A stretch of DNA of 64,000 nucleotides from Azospirillum brasilense (GTDB lineage Bacteria; Pseudomonadota; Alphaproteobacteria; Azospirillales; Azospirillaceae), in the NCBI RefSeq assembly GCF_007827815.1, contig NZ_VITH01000016.1:101299-165298 (forward strand), in the 5' to 3' direction. Positions 50,327 through 59,174 of the stretch are shown here, piece by piece; positions within the stretch are counted from its first letter, which is position 1, and every line of letters starts with the position of its first letter. The notes under the pieces were generated by a model. The model saw only the letters and a list, made by a program, of their open reading frames with translations, was not told the origin of the DNA and ran no database searches. The position numbers and the translations under genes were made by a program.

Positions 50327-50878
50327 TCAGAACCAGTCGCCGAGGTCGGCGAGGCGGGGTTGCTTGCGGTCCTTGTCCGAAAGCAGGGCCTTGTCGGCCG
50401 CGACGGGCCAGTCGATCCCCAGATCCGGATCGTTCCACAGAAGGCCGCGGTCATGCTCGGCCGAGTAGAAATTCGTCACTTTGTATATGACTTCCGTGTC
50501 CGGTTCCAGCGTGCAGAATCCGTGCGCGAAGCCGATGGGGACCAGGATCTGGTTCCATTCCTCGGCGCTGATGACGGCACTGACATGCTGCCCGTAAGTC
50601 GGCGAGCCCTTCCGGATGTCCACCGCGACGTCCAGGATCGCACCCTTCACCACGCGCACCAGCTTGTCCTGCGCGAAGGGCGCCAGCTGGAAATGCAGGC
50701 CCCGCACCGTGCCCACCTCGGCCGACAGGGACTGATTGTCCTGCACGAAATCGTAATGCAGCCCGGCCGCCTCGAACGCCTTCTTGCTGTAGGTTTCCGA
50801 GAAGAAGCCGCGGGAGTCGCCGAACTTCTTGGGGCGGATGATTTTCACGTCGGGAATGGCAAGAGAGATGACGTCCAT
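50327..50878 (-). CDS. rmlC: dTDP-4-dehydrorhamnose 3,5-epimerase
   Basis: A 183-residue cupin epimerase with DSRGFFSETYS, VRGLHFQLAPFAQDKLVRV (catalytic His) and ILVPIGFAHGFCTLEPDTEVIYKVTNFY. It begins only 3 bp after the preceding glycosyltransferase gene ends, so it is transcribed with it. Confidence 0.95.
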   Translation of the reverse strand: MDVISLAIPDVKIIRPKKFGDSRGFFSETYSKKAFEAAGLHYDFVQDNQSLSAEVGTVRGLHFQLAPFAQDKLVRVVKGAILDVAVDIRKGSPTYGQHVSAVISAEEWNQILVPIGFAHGFCTLEPDTEVIYKVTNFYSAEHDRGLLWNDPDLGIDWPVAADKALLSDKDRKQPRLADLGDWF

Positions 50879-50881
50879 GGG

Positions 50882-53263
50882 TCAGGTGCTTTCCTTGTCG
50901 AACCAGGGCTTCGTGACACGCGGAGGAAAGGCCAACTCGAGATCCTCGGAATCCAAGGTCAGGTTGGGGTTGTAGTAGGGGTCGCGGGCCATCCGGTCCC
51001 CCCAGCGCCGGCTCATGTAGGCGGCTTCGGCGTTGAACCGCTGGACCTTGTCCGGGGCCGTGTCCGGCCCGCGCGAGGCGGATTCCAGATGATACAGTTC
51101 GGCGAAGGGCGTCCAGACGACCAGATAGCCGGCCTCGCGGAGGCGCAGGCAGAAATCGACGTCGTTGAAGGCGACCGCCAGGTTCTTGTCATCCAGACCG
51201 CCGACCTCGTCGAACACCGCCTTGCGCATGACCATGCAGGCGGCGGTGACGCTGGACAGGTTCTGGGTCAGCTGCGCCCGGCTGAAATAGCCGTGGGCGT
51301 CGCGTGGCAGCCCCTTGTGCCCATGGCCCGCCACGCCGCCGATGCCGGTGATGACGCCGGCGTGCTGGATCGTGCCGTCGGCGTAGTAGAGCTTGGCGCC
51401 GACGGCTCCCACCTCGGGGCGAAGCGCGTGGCCGACCATTTCCGTCAGCCAGTCCGGCCCGATCACCTCGATGTCGTTGTTGATCAGGCCGATCACCGGC
51501 CCCGTCGCCCGCGCCACCGCGAAATTGTTGATGGCGGAATAGTTGAAGGGCGCCTCGCAGCGCAGGATCCGGACCCGCGGCTCGTCCTTCAGCGTGTCGA
51601 AATAGGCGAAGGTCTTCGCCTCTTCGCTGTTGTTGTCGACGATGATGACTTCGAGGTCGGGGTAGTCGGTGCGCTGCAGCAGCCCGTCGACGCAGCCCTT
51701 CAGCAACCCGACCTTGTCGCGCGTCGGCACGATCAGCGACACGCGGGGCGGCGGGTCGGGCAGGGCGTAGCGGATGCGGGTGAAGCGGTGGGTGGAGGGC
51801 GAGACCTCCACGCTGGCCTGGACGCCGCGCCGCTGGAAATGCTCGGTCAGCGCCCGGTGCGCCGCCGCGGTGGCCCGCGGCAGATCGACCATGGAAAAGG
51901 CCGTGGATTCCGGAAAGACCCGCCAATGGTAGAGGACCGCCGGGATGTGGCGGATGCGCTCCGGGACGGTGGCTTCGACCGCCCGCAGGGTCAGGTCGTA
52001 GTCCTGGCTGCCCTCGAACCCCTCGCGGAATCCACCGATCCGCTCGACCACCGAGCGGCGGAACACGCCGAGATGGTTGATCATGTTCTGGCCGTGCAGC
52101 AGATCGAGGTTGAAGTCCGACTTGAAGTACGGGTCGTGGCGCCGCCCCCTGGCGTCGATCTTGTCCTCGTCGGAATAGAGGATGTCGGCGTCGGGATGCC
52201 GGTTCAGCTCGGCCACGATCATGTAGAGCGCGTGCGGCGTCAACCGGTCGTCATGGTCCATCAGGGCGACGAATTCGCCGGTCGCCAGTTCCAGCGCGCT
52301 GTTGCTGGCGGCCGAGATGTGGCCGTTCCGCGCGCGCCGGACCACCTTGATGCGATGGTCCCTCGCCTGGTACTCGGCGAGCAGCGCCGGGACGTGCGGC
52401 GCGGTCGAGGCGTCGTCGGCGATGCACAGTTCCCAGTCGGGATAAAGCTGCTCCAGCACAGACTCCAAGGCCTCGCGCAGGAAGGATTCCGGCGTGTCGT
52501 GGACCGGCATGACGACGGAGATCAGGGGACGCCACGCCAGCCGTGCCACGTCGGCCCGGATCGCCGCAAGCTCCTCGGGCACCAGCGCGTCGTACAGCCT
52601 GATCCAGGTTTCGTAATCGGCGGTCTTGCCCGGTTGCATCTCCTGGAGCACGCGCTGCTTGGTCGCGGTCCAGCCGTGGCGCCACAGGTGCATCAGGACG
52701 GGAAGCGGCCGGTGGCGCCGCATATGGTCGAGCACGAGGTTGCCCTTGCCGATCTCGCAGATCGTGAAATCCGCGATGTCGAAGGACAGCGGCCGGGTCG
52801 CCGGATCGAAGCGCAGGGCCCTGGTGCCCTGCGGCAGGCAGACCAGCTGGCGGATCGTGCCGGTGGTGTCCACCGGCAGGCGGATCACGGATCGGTCGGT
52901 AAAACCGTCACCCTCGTCCACATACAGCACCGGGGTGACCGGGGCCGACGCGCGGCGCACCGTGTAGGAGATCACGCACCAGTCGCGGGGGGCGCGGCCA
53001 CGGTCGGAGCGCAGCAGGAAGGCCGGGTCGCCGCCGATGCTCTCGTATCCGCCCGCCGGATCCGCCTTGAGGTCGTGCAGCGGCTCCAGCGTCATCCGGT
53101 GCAGCCGGTACCGGTAGAAGCGGCCGGCGCCCTTGCCGGCGCCCAGAACGCGCGTCAGGGCCGCGCCCAGAGTCGCCCCGAGGGTCGACGTCATGGACTG
53201 CGGGGAAAGGAGCCTGACCGGTCGGCGCAGACGACGCAACCTATAGGAACCCAGGTCCTTCAT
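50882..53263 (-). CDS. glycosyltransferase with two GT2 domains
   Basis: A 793-residue protein. Residues 1-240 hold an uncharacterised N-terminal part. The first GT2 domain starts near residue 246 (ISVVMPVHDTPESF, MDHDDRLTP, YSDEDKID). The second starts near 505 (VSLIVPTRDKVGLL, NNDIEVIGPDWL). It closely resembles the paired GT2 section of the 1566-residue protein at 34.7 kb. Its gene heads the run into rmlC-B-D-A, so transfer of rhamnose is a fair guess. ATG 53263 is used; a GTG four codons earlier exists. Confidence 0.85.
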   Translation of the reverse strand: MKDLGSYRLRRLRRPVRLLSPQSMTSTLGATLGAALTRVLGAGKGAGRFYRYRLHRMTLEPLHDLKADPAGGYESIGGDPAFLLRSDRGRAPRDWCVISYTVRRASAPVTPVLYVDEGDGFTDRSVIRLPVDTTGTIRQLVCLPQGTRALRFDPATRPLSFDIADFTICEIGKGNLVLDHMRRHRPLPVLMHLWRHGWTATKQRVLQEMQPGKTADYETWIRLYDALVPEELAAIRADVARLAWRPLISVVMPVHDTPESFLREALESVLEQLYPDWELCIADDASTAPHVPALLAEYQARDHRIKVVRRARNGHISAASNSALELATGEFVALMDHDDRLTPHALYMIVAELNRHPDADILYSDEDKIDARGRRHDPYFKSDFNLDLLHGQNMINHLGVFRRSVVERIGGFREGFEGSQDYDLTLRAVEATVPERIRHIPAVLYHWRVFPESTAFSMVDLPRATAAAHRALTEHFQRRGVQASVEVSPSTHRFTRIRYALPDPPPRVSLIVPTRDKVGLLKGCVDGLLQRTDYPDLEVIIVDNNSEEAKTFAYFDTLKDEPRVRILRCEAPFNYSAINNFAVARATGPVIGLINNDIEVIGPDWLTEMVGHALRPEVGAVGAKLYYADGTIQHAGVITGIGGVAGHGHKGLPRDAHGYFSRAQLTQNLSSVTAACMVMRKAVFDEVGGLDDKNLAVAFNDVDFCLRLREAGYLVVWTPFAELYHLESASRGPDTAPDKVQRFNAEAAYMSRRWGDRMARDPYYNPNLTLDSEDLELAFPPRVTKPWFDKEST

Positions 53264-53562
53264 AGAAGAGTCCACAATCGCCTTTGTTCCGCCAAGCCTG
53301 CATCCACGGCCATCCGCCCTTCGACCGTTTTGAAGAGGATGGCTGTCCAGGACCTGACGATTTCGTATCTCTTATGCGGCAGCACGCTGTCAAACCCGAG
53401 TGACTGTTGCGATTGGCAGGCCCTGTCGCCCTGTGCGGCCAGCGACAGGCATACGCGGGCCATTGAGCGAACGCAAGCCGGATGCCTTGAACATTGTTTG
53501 GGCCGCGTCTTGAAAAATCCGTGCCCATACAGACGATTCCGCGGATGGGCCGGGTTCGGCCG

Positions 53563-54663
53563 TCAGGGCGCCGCCGGACGGACCGCCTCGCGCAGAGCCT
53601 GCACGAGCGGCGGTGTGGCGACGGCGAGGTTGTAACGCTCCTCCACCATGCGGCGCCCGGCCGCTCCCATGCGGGCGCGCAGGTCCGGGTCGGCGGCCAG
53701 CCGGCCGAGCGCCTGGGCCCAGGCCTCCGGGCCTTCCGCAAGGAAGCCGTTCACACCATCCTGCACCAGCGTGGTGTTGACGCCGACCGGCGAGGCGACG
53801 ACCGGCCGGGCGGCCGCCATGTATTGGATCAGCTTGTAGCCGCACTTGCCGCGCTCCCAAGGTTCGTCGGGGAGCGGCATGACGCCGATGTCGAAGCGGG
53901 CCAGTTCCTCGGCCTCGCTTTCCTCACGCCAGGGAACGAAGGTCGCGGGCACGGGAAGGTCGAGGCCGGCCGCCCCGACCACCCTCAGCCGCACCGCCGG
54001 GCCGAGCCGGGCAAGCGCGCCGCCAATGGGGGCGAGATAGTGCGCCGTGGAGGGCGAGCCGATCCAGCCGACCGTTGCCGGATCGCCGGGCTTCCGCTCC
54101 GAAACGGGGAGCGCGGCATAATGCCCCAGCTCGACGACGGTCGGCTGGATGCGGACGTCGCGGGCGCCGGCGCCGGCCGCCCAGTCGGCCAGATAGGGGT
54201 TTCCGGCGAGCACGATCCGGGCGTTGCGCGCGAGCGTCGCGAACTTCGTCCCGAGCAGGGCGCGCACCGACGCCAGCCGGTGGCGGGCATAGCGCTCGAA
54301 CCAGGCGTCGTCGATGTCCATGACATAGGGAACCGCGCCGAGCCCCGCCGCCGCTTCGACGCGTGCCGGTAACCAGGGCAGGGCCTCCTTCTCCAACCAG
54401 ACGAGATCGTGACGCCGTGCCGACCGCAACGCGGCAAGGCGCCGCGCGTAGGCCTTGGCGATGCGCGACCGGTCGATCCGTCGGCCGGTATAGAGCGCCC
54501 GCAAATACTCGTCGTCGAGCAACGGTGCCTCGGTCACCCGGAGGCCTGCGGCCCGCAAGGCCGGGAGGTAGGCGAGGAAACGCAGCCGGCTGCTGGCGCC
54601 CAACCGCTCGTAGCGGCTCAGCAGGAGGACCGATGGTCCGGGGGCGGCGTCAGCGAGCATCAC
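53563..54663 (-). CDS. GT4-like glycosyltransferase
   Basis: A 366-residue GT-B-fold protein. The C-terminal half carries VGWIGSPSTAHYLAP, FDIGVMPLPDEPWERGKCGYKLIQYMAAARPVVASPVGVN and a final EERYN pattern, typical of the nucleotide-sugar side of GT1/GT4 enzymes. The N-terminal half has LLLSRYERLGASSRLRFLAYLPAL. The donor and acceptor are unknown. The gene runs towards the rhamnose operon and starts beside the distal repA-linked iterons. Confidence 0.82.
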   Translation of the reverse strand: MMLADAAPGPSVLLLSRYERLGASSRLRFLAYLPALRAAGLRVTEAPLLDDEYLRALYTGRRIDRSRIAKAYARRLAALRSARRHDLVWLEKEALPWLPARVEAAAGLGAVPYVMDIDDAWFERYARHRLASVRALLGTKFATLARNARIVLAGNPYLADWAAGAGARDVRIQPTVVELGHYAALPVSERKPGDPATVGWIGSPSTAHYLAPIGGALARLGPAVRLRVVGAAGLDLPVPATFVPWREESEAEELARFDIGVMPLPDEPWERGKCGYKLIQYMAAARPVVASPVGVNTTLVQDGVNGFLAEGPEAWAQALGRLAADPDLRARMGAAGRRMVEERYNLAVATPPLVQALREAVRPAAP

Positions 54664-54689
54664 AGGAGGACCAGGAAGCGCGCTGCACC

Positions 54690-54769
54690 TGGAATGTTGT
54701 CGCGAAGAAAGCCGTGCCCTCCGCCTTTGGCCGCTCTCCGGTCCGCCGGGGCGTTTGGAGTCTTGTCGC
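54690..54769. repeat. two iterons downstream of repA
   Basis: Reverse-oriented copies of the 14-bp iteron: TGGAATGTTGTCGC (54690-54703, two changes from the consensus complement) and TGGAGTCTTGTCGC (54756-54769, exact complement of GCGACAAGACTCCA). Confidence 0.8.
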
Positions 54770-54798
54770 GAGGCCCCGGGTGGCCTGGGACCGTTGGG

Positions 54799-55737
54799 TC
54801 ATCGCATCAGCTGAGCCATGTTCCGTTCGGGAATCGGCGGCGGTGACGGGTGCAGGAGCAGGCCGTGCTCCTCCACGTCGACCCGGGCGTCGGGATAGAC
54901 CGCGAGCGCAAGCTGCAAGGCCTCGATGAAGCGTTTCCTGAAATCGCGCAACCGCGCGTAACCGGCGCCGAACTGTTCGAAAACCGCCGGCCAGGTGATC
55001 GTGGTTGACTTGTTCAGGCTGTGCAGCCGGTAGGCCAGCCAGATGTAGATGTCGATGCTCGTGCTGTTGTTCTGGATGTGGCGCAGCGCCGGTTCCCAAA
55101 TGGGCACCGGGTGCGCTTTCAGTTCGCGGAAGAAGGCTTCGGAGAGCAGGACGCGGTCTTCCCACAGCGTGCCTTGCGGGGAGTTGTGCTCGGATGAGAA
55201 ATGGATGCCGCCCTTGACGATCGAATCCTTCTCGAACCCCAGGCTGTTGGCATCTTCCCAGGCGAAGGTCAGGTTGCAGGCGGCGATGCGCGAGGCCTGC
55301 TCCCGGATGTCGCGGTAGGTCTGGCCGCCCACGGACAGGCCCATGCGGTCCAGCCAGTCGTGCATGCTGCGGCCCAGCTCGACCTCGCGGCTGTCGGTCT
55401 GGAGAGCCCGGGTTTGCAGATAGAGCAGGATCATGCGCGCGCGGCTTCCGTAAGGAACGCCGTAGAGCTTGAAGCCACCGCCACGCACGGGCAGTCGACC
55501 GGGCTCGATCAACAGACGAATGCGGTGACCGCGCCGCTCCCAGGGCTGATCGTCGGGCAGACGGCGATGCGGAAGAGCGGTCAAGGCAAAACCTGAATAG
55601 GTAATGCCAAGCTCTTGCCGTTCCTCCTCCAAGACCGCCGCAGCGATGTCGACCAGCGAGCGCTGATCCGGATCGCTCTGGAGTGCTTTCGCCTGCTCGC
55701 GGCCCACCTGACTGATCAGGCGATGCAACTGGCCCAT
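54799..55737 (-). CDS. repA: plasmid replication initiator RepA
   Basis: A 312-residue protein resembling the plasmid RepA family (PF04796 type). Its centre has GSRARMILLYLQTRALQTDSREVELGRSMHDWLDRMGL, its C-terminal half RHIQNNSTSIDIYIWLAYRLHSL, with winged-helix-like DNA-binding segments. It should bind the GCGACAAGACTCCA iterons that lie on both sides of its gene and start replication there. ATG 55737 is chosen; a TTG at 55770 adds 11 residues. It lies 38 kb from parAB, so replication and partition genes are not one operon. Confidence 0.82.
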   Translation of the reverse strand: MGQLHRLISQVGREQAKALQSDPDQRSLVDIAAAVLEEERQELGITYSGFALTALPHRRLPDDQPWERRGHRIRLLIEPGRLPVRGGGFKLYGVPYGSRARMILLYLQTRALQTDSREVELGRSMHDWLDRMGLSVGGQTYRDIREQASRIAACNLTFAWEDANSLGFEKDSIVKGGIHFSSEHNSPQGTLWEDRVLLSEAFFRELKAHPVPIWEPALRHIQNNSTSIDIYIWLAYRLHSLNKSTTITWPAVFEQFGAGYARLRDFRKRFIEALQLALAVYPDARVDVEEHGLLLHPSPPPIPERNMAQLMR

Positions 55738-56174
55738 AGCGCGCTGTTCTCGCCGTTTGTTCCAGGTCAACTTAGGTTTCGATCCATAACACGACGGGTT
55801 GGTGGCGGCAATTTGGAATCTTGTCGCGCAGACTATTTGTAAGGTTACTAGATTTACCTATTTGTTTGAGCGACAAGACTCCAGTAGAGAATCGCGAGTC
55901 GCGCGACAAGACTCCAGGAATCCCGCGACAACACTCCAGGGGATAACCCATTCCACCTGTGGAAGCTTGGGTCGATGCGACAAAACTCCAGGTCTAGCCT
56001 TGCGAATCGCGGTTTTGTGGCGAATCGGGCGTGATGGCGATTCGCCGTGCGACTCGCCGTTCTCGGTTTGAGCGGGTGGCGACGGGGAATCCGGCACGAT
56101 CGGCCCCCGGCCGGCGTCCATGGGACCGGGGGGGCGCGACAAGACTCCAACTTCGCAGGAGCCCGTGGCCGGCT
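55738..56174. other. oriV: origin region (oriV) with iterons and AT-rich segment
   Basis: Iterons GCGACAAGACTCCA or one-base variants occur at 55870-55883, 55903-55916, 55925-55938, 55977-55990 and 56136-56149, with one reversed copy at 55814-55827. Spacings of 33, 22 and 52 bp are near whole helical turns. An AT-rich stretch (about 55833-55867) lies beside the first copy and may be the unwinding element. A palindrome TTCCAC-CT-GTGGAA sits at 55951-55964. From 55992 to 56060 there are repeated GCGAATCG/CGATTCGC words. No gene is seen. Confidence 0.8.
55783..55811 (-). promoter_or_regulatory. candidate repA promoter
   Basis: On the minus strand TTGCCG (55806-55811) and TATGGA (55783-55788) are 17 bases apart, about 45 bases before the repA ATG. 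A reversed iteron lies directly upstream (55814-55827), which would allow RepA autoregulation. The match to consensus is weak. Confidence 0.3.
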
Positions 56175-57134
56175 TCAGGAGAAGAAGCGGCGGCGGAAAT
56201 CGTCGATCGTGCGGGCCAGCCCCTCGGGCAGCGGGACTGCCGGTTCCCAGCCCAGCAGGGTCTTGGCCTTGCCGATGTCCGGGCGGCGCTGCCGGGGGTC
56301 GTCCTGGGGCAGCGGGCGGTGCTCCACGGTCGAGCGCGAGCCGGTCAGCGCGATCACCCGCTCGGCCAGTTCCAGCATGGTGAATTCGCCGGGGTTGCCG
56401 ATGTTGATCGGGCCGGTGATGGCGGGGTCGGAATCCATCAGCCGCATCATGCCGTCGATCAGGTCGTCGACGTAGCAGAAGGACCGGGTCTGCGTGCCGT
56501 CGCCGTAGACGGTGATCGGCTCGCCGCGCAGCGCCTGCATGATGAAGTTGGAGACGACACGGCCGTCGTTGGGATGCATCCGCGGCCCGTAGGTGTTGAA
56601 GATGCGCATCACCTTGATCGCCAGCTGGTGCTGGCGGTGGTAGTCGAAGAACAGCGTCTCGGCGCAGCGCTTGCCTTCGTCGTAGCAGGACCGCGGGCCG
56701 ATGGGGTTGACGTTGCCCCAATACTCCTCCGGCTGCGGGTGGACGGCGGGGTCGCCGTAGACCTCGCTGGTCGAGGCCTGGAGGATGCGGGCGTCCAGCC
56801 GCTTGGCCAGCCCCAGCATGTTGATGGCGCCGTGCACGCTGGTCTTGGTCGTCTGCACCGGGTCGTGCTGGTAATGGACCGGCGAGGCGGGGCAGGCGAG
56901 GTTGTAGATCTCGTCCACCTCCACATAGAGCGGAAAGGTGACGTCGTGCCGGATCGCTTCGAAGCGCGGGTTGCCCAGCAGGTGGGCGATGTTGGTGCGC
57001 GAGCCGGTGAAGTAGTTGTCCACGCACACCACCTCGTCGCCGCGGGCAAGGAGGCGTTCGCACAGGTGCGAACCGAGGAAGCCGGCGCCGCCGGTCACCA
57101 GGACGCGTCGATTGTAGCTGCGGATTCCGGCCAT
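56175..57134 (-). CDS. uxs: UDP-glucuronate decarboxylase (UDP-xylose synthase)
   Basis: A 319-residue extended SDR. It has VTGGAGFLGSH (13-23), the UXS-specific NLACPASPVHYQHDPVQTTKTSVHG, and the catalytic Y151xxxK155 (YDEGK). The GNVNPIGPRSCYDEGKR stretch is typical. It converts UDP-glucuronate (from ugd at 9.6 kb) to UDP-xylose. The ATG at 57134 follows GGGGGAC; the gene ends 25 bp from an iteron. Confidence 0.92.
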   Translation of the reverse strand: MAGIRSYNRRVLVTGGAGFLGSHLCERLLARGDEVVCVDNYFTGSRTNIAHLLGNPRFEAIRHDVTFPLYVEVDEIYNLACPASPVHYQHDPVQTTKTSVHGAINMLGLAKRLDARILQASTSEVYGDPAVHPQPEEYWGNVNPIGPRSCYDEGKRCAETLFFDYHRQHQLAIKVMRIFNTYGPRMHPNDGRVVSNFIMQALRGEPITVYGDGTQTRSFCYVDDLIDGMMRLMDSDPAITGPINIGNPGEFTMLELAERVIALTGSRSTVEHRPLPQDDPRQRRPDIGKAKTLLGWEPAVPLPEGLARTIDDFRRRFFS

Positions 57135-57281
57135 GCTGTCCCCCTGGGTGACGTTTTTCCGGGGCGGCCCGCCCCCAAGGCGAGGAATGCGCGTGCCGGC
57201 GGCCGGATGTCCAGAGATTTGGGGGGCGTGGTGGCGCCGCGCCACGGGTCGGGCGCGGAGCTCCGGTGGAGGCGGTTCGGT

Positions 57282-59174
57282 TCAGGTGCCGAGGATGCCC
57301 CGGGCGCGCAGATCCTCCACCACCCGCGCTGCGAGGGCGTCGGCGTCCTCCGCCGTGGTGTCGAGCCGCAGGTCCGGCGCGTCCGGCCGCTCGTAGGGAG
57401 AGTCGACGCCGGTGAAGTTGCGCAGGCTCCCGGATTGGGCCTTGGCATAGAGCCCCTTGGGGTCGCGCCGCATGCACTCCTCCAGCGGCGTGTCCACGAA
57501 CACCTCCAGGAACAGGCCCTCCGGGAACAGGGCGCGCAGGGCCTCCCGCTCGGCCCGGAAGGGGGCGATGAAGGCGCAGAGCACGATCAGCCCGGCCTCC
57601 GCCATCAGCTTCGCCACTTCCCCCACGCGCCGGATGTTCTCGACCCGGTCGGCGTCGGTGAAGCCGAGGTCGCGGTTGAGCCCCAGCCGGACGTTGTCGC
57701 CGTCCAGCATCATGGTGTGGTGGCCGAGCGCGTGCAGCTGCCGCTCCAGTCGGTTGGCGACGGTCGACTTGCCGGCCCCCGACAGGCCGGTGAACCACAG
57801 GACCGCCGGGCGCTGCCCCTTGGCTGCGGCACGCTCCGCCGCCGAGACGGCCAGCTCCTGGCGGTGCAGGTTGGCGGCGCGGCGCAGCGGGTGCAGGATC
57901 ATCCCGGCGCCGACGGTCCGGTTGGAGAAGCGGTCCACCAGGATGAAGGAGCCGGTGTGGCGGTTGGCCGCGTAGGCGTCGAAGGCCAGGGGCGCCGCCG
58001 TGGACAGGTTGCACAGGCCGACCGCGTTCATGACCAGCGTCGCGGCGGCGGTGTGTTCCAGCGTTTCCACATTCACCGCGTGGCGCAGCGCGGTGACCGT
58101 CGCCGGCATCCAGCGCGCGCCGATCCGCAGCAGGTAGGAGCGGCCGGGGATCAGCGGCTCCTCGGCCATCCACAGCAGGTGCGCGGCGAACTGGTCGGCC
58201 ACCTCCGGCGTCGCGCCCGCATCCTCCTCCGGGCCGGCCAGCAGGTCGCCGCGCGCGGCGTCCACCGCCTCCTCCAGCGTCACGGTCACCGCGTCGCCGG
58301 CCCGCGCGAGCGGCCGGTCGCCGTCGAAGGTGACGACGCGGGCAACCCGCGCGCGCCGCCCCGACGGCCACACCGTCACCGCGTCGCCCGGCGCCAGCCG
58401 GCCCGACAGCAGGGTTCCGGACAGACCGCGGAAGTCCGCGTTCGGACGGTTCACCCACTCCACCAGGAAGCGCAGCGGCCCGGCGAGCGCGTCCCCGTCC
58501 TCCACGGCCGCCGTCTCCAGATGCTCCAGCAGGGCGGGGCCCCGATACCAGTCCATGGCGGCGGAGCGGTGGACGACGTTGTCGCCGCGCCGGGCCGACA
58601 GGGGGATCGCCGTCACCGTGGCGAAGCCGAGCGGGGCGGCGAAGGCCGCGAAGTCCTGCGCAATGGCGGCGAAGACCGACTCGTCGCAGCCGGCCAGATC
58701 CATCTTGTTGACCGCCAGCACCACGTGGCGGATGCCCATCAGGGAGCAGACGATGGCGTGGCGGCGCGTCTGCGTCAGCAGGCCCTTGCGCGCGTCGACC
58801 AGCAGCACCGCGAGGGCGGCGGTGGAGGCGGCGGTGGCCATGTTGCGGGTGTACTGCTCATGCCCCGGCGCGTCGGCGACGATGAAGCTGCGCCGGTCGG
58901 TGGCGAAGAAGCGGTGGGCGACGTCGATGGTGATGCCCTGCTCGCGCTCGGCCTCCAGCCCGTCCACCAGCAGCGAGAAGTCGATCCCGCCCTCCTCGTC
59001 GGTGCGGCCGCGGCTGTCGCGCAGCATCTGCGCCAGCTGGTCGTCGGGCACCAGCCCGGCGTCGTGCAGAAGCCGGCCGATCAGAGTCGACTTGCCGTCG
59101 TCCACCGACCCGCAGGTCAGGAAGCGCAGCAGCCCCCGTGTGGGAAGGGGAGTGGGGTTCGTGCCGGCGTTCAT
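57282..59174 (-). CDS. cysNC (nodQ): bifunctional sulfate adenylyltransferase subunit 1 / adenylylsulfate kinase
   Basis: A 630-residue fusion. The N-terminal GTPase domain has GSVDDGKST (22-30), RERGITID-like EREQGITIDVAHRFF and DAPGHEQYTRNM. The last 200 residues form an APS kinase with FTGLSGAGKST, the DGDNVRLGLN motif and an FVDTPLEECMRRDPKGLY stretch. With CysD it makes APS and then PAPS. It overlaps the cysD stop by one base. Plasmid-borne nodPQ homologues were described in A. brasilense Sp7 (recalled). No sulfotransferase gene is visible. Confidence 0.95.
   Translation of the reverse strand: MNAGTNPTPLPTRGLLRFLTCGSVDDGKSTLIGRLLHDAGLVPDDQLAQMLRDSRGRTDEEGGIDFSLLVDGLEAEREQGITIDVAHRFFATDRRSFIVADAPGHEQYTRNMATAASTAALAVLLVDARKGLLTQTRRHAIVCSLMGIRHVVLAVNKMDLAGCDESVFAAIAQDFAAFAAPLGFATVTAIPLSARRGDNVVHRSAAMDWYRGPALLEHLETAAVEDGDALAGPLRFLVEWVNRPNADFRGLSGTLLSGRLAPGDAVTVWPSGRRARVARVVTFDGDRPLARAGDAVTVTLEEAVDAARGDLLAGPEEDAGATPEVADQFAAHLLWMAEEPLIPGRSYLLRIGARWMPATVTALRHAVNVETLEHTAAATLVMNAVGLCNLSTAAPLAFDAYAANRHTGSFILVDRFSNRTVGAGMILHPLRRAANLHRQELAVSAAERAAAKGQRPAVLWFTGLSGAGKSTVANRLERQLHALGHHTMMLDGDNVRLGLNRDLGFTDADRVENIRRVGEVAKLMAEAGLIVLCAFIAPFRAEREALRALFPEGLFLEVFVDTPLEECMRRDPKGLYAKAQSGSLRNFTGVDSPYERPDAPDLRLDTTAEDADALAARVVEDLRARGILGT

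Noticed and set aside
55951..55964. DnaA box in the origin region
   Set aside because: TTCCACCTGTGGAA is a palindrome and only partly resembles TTATCCACA; no second convincing box was found.
54799..56149. CRISPR array made of the repeated 14-mers
   Set aside because: Repeats are too short, occur in both orientations and have irregular spacing; they fit iterons beside a RepA gene.
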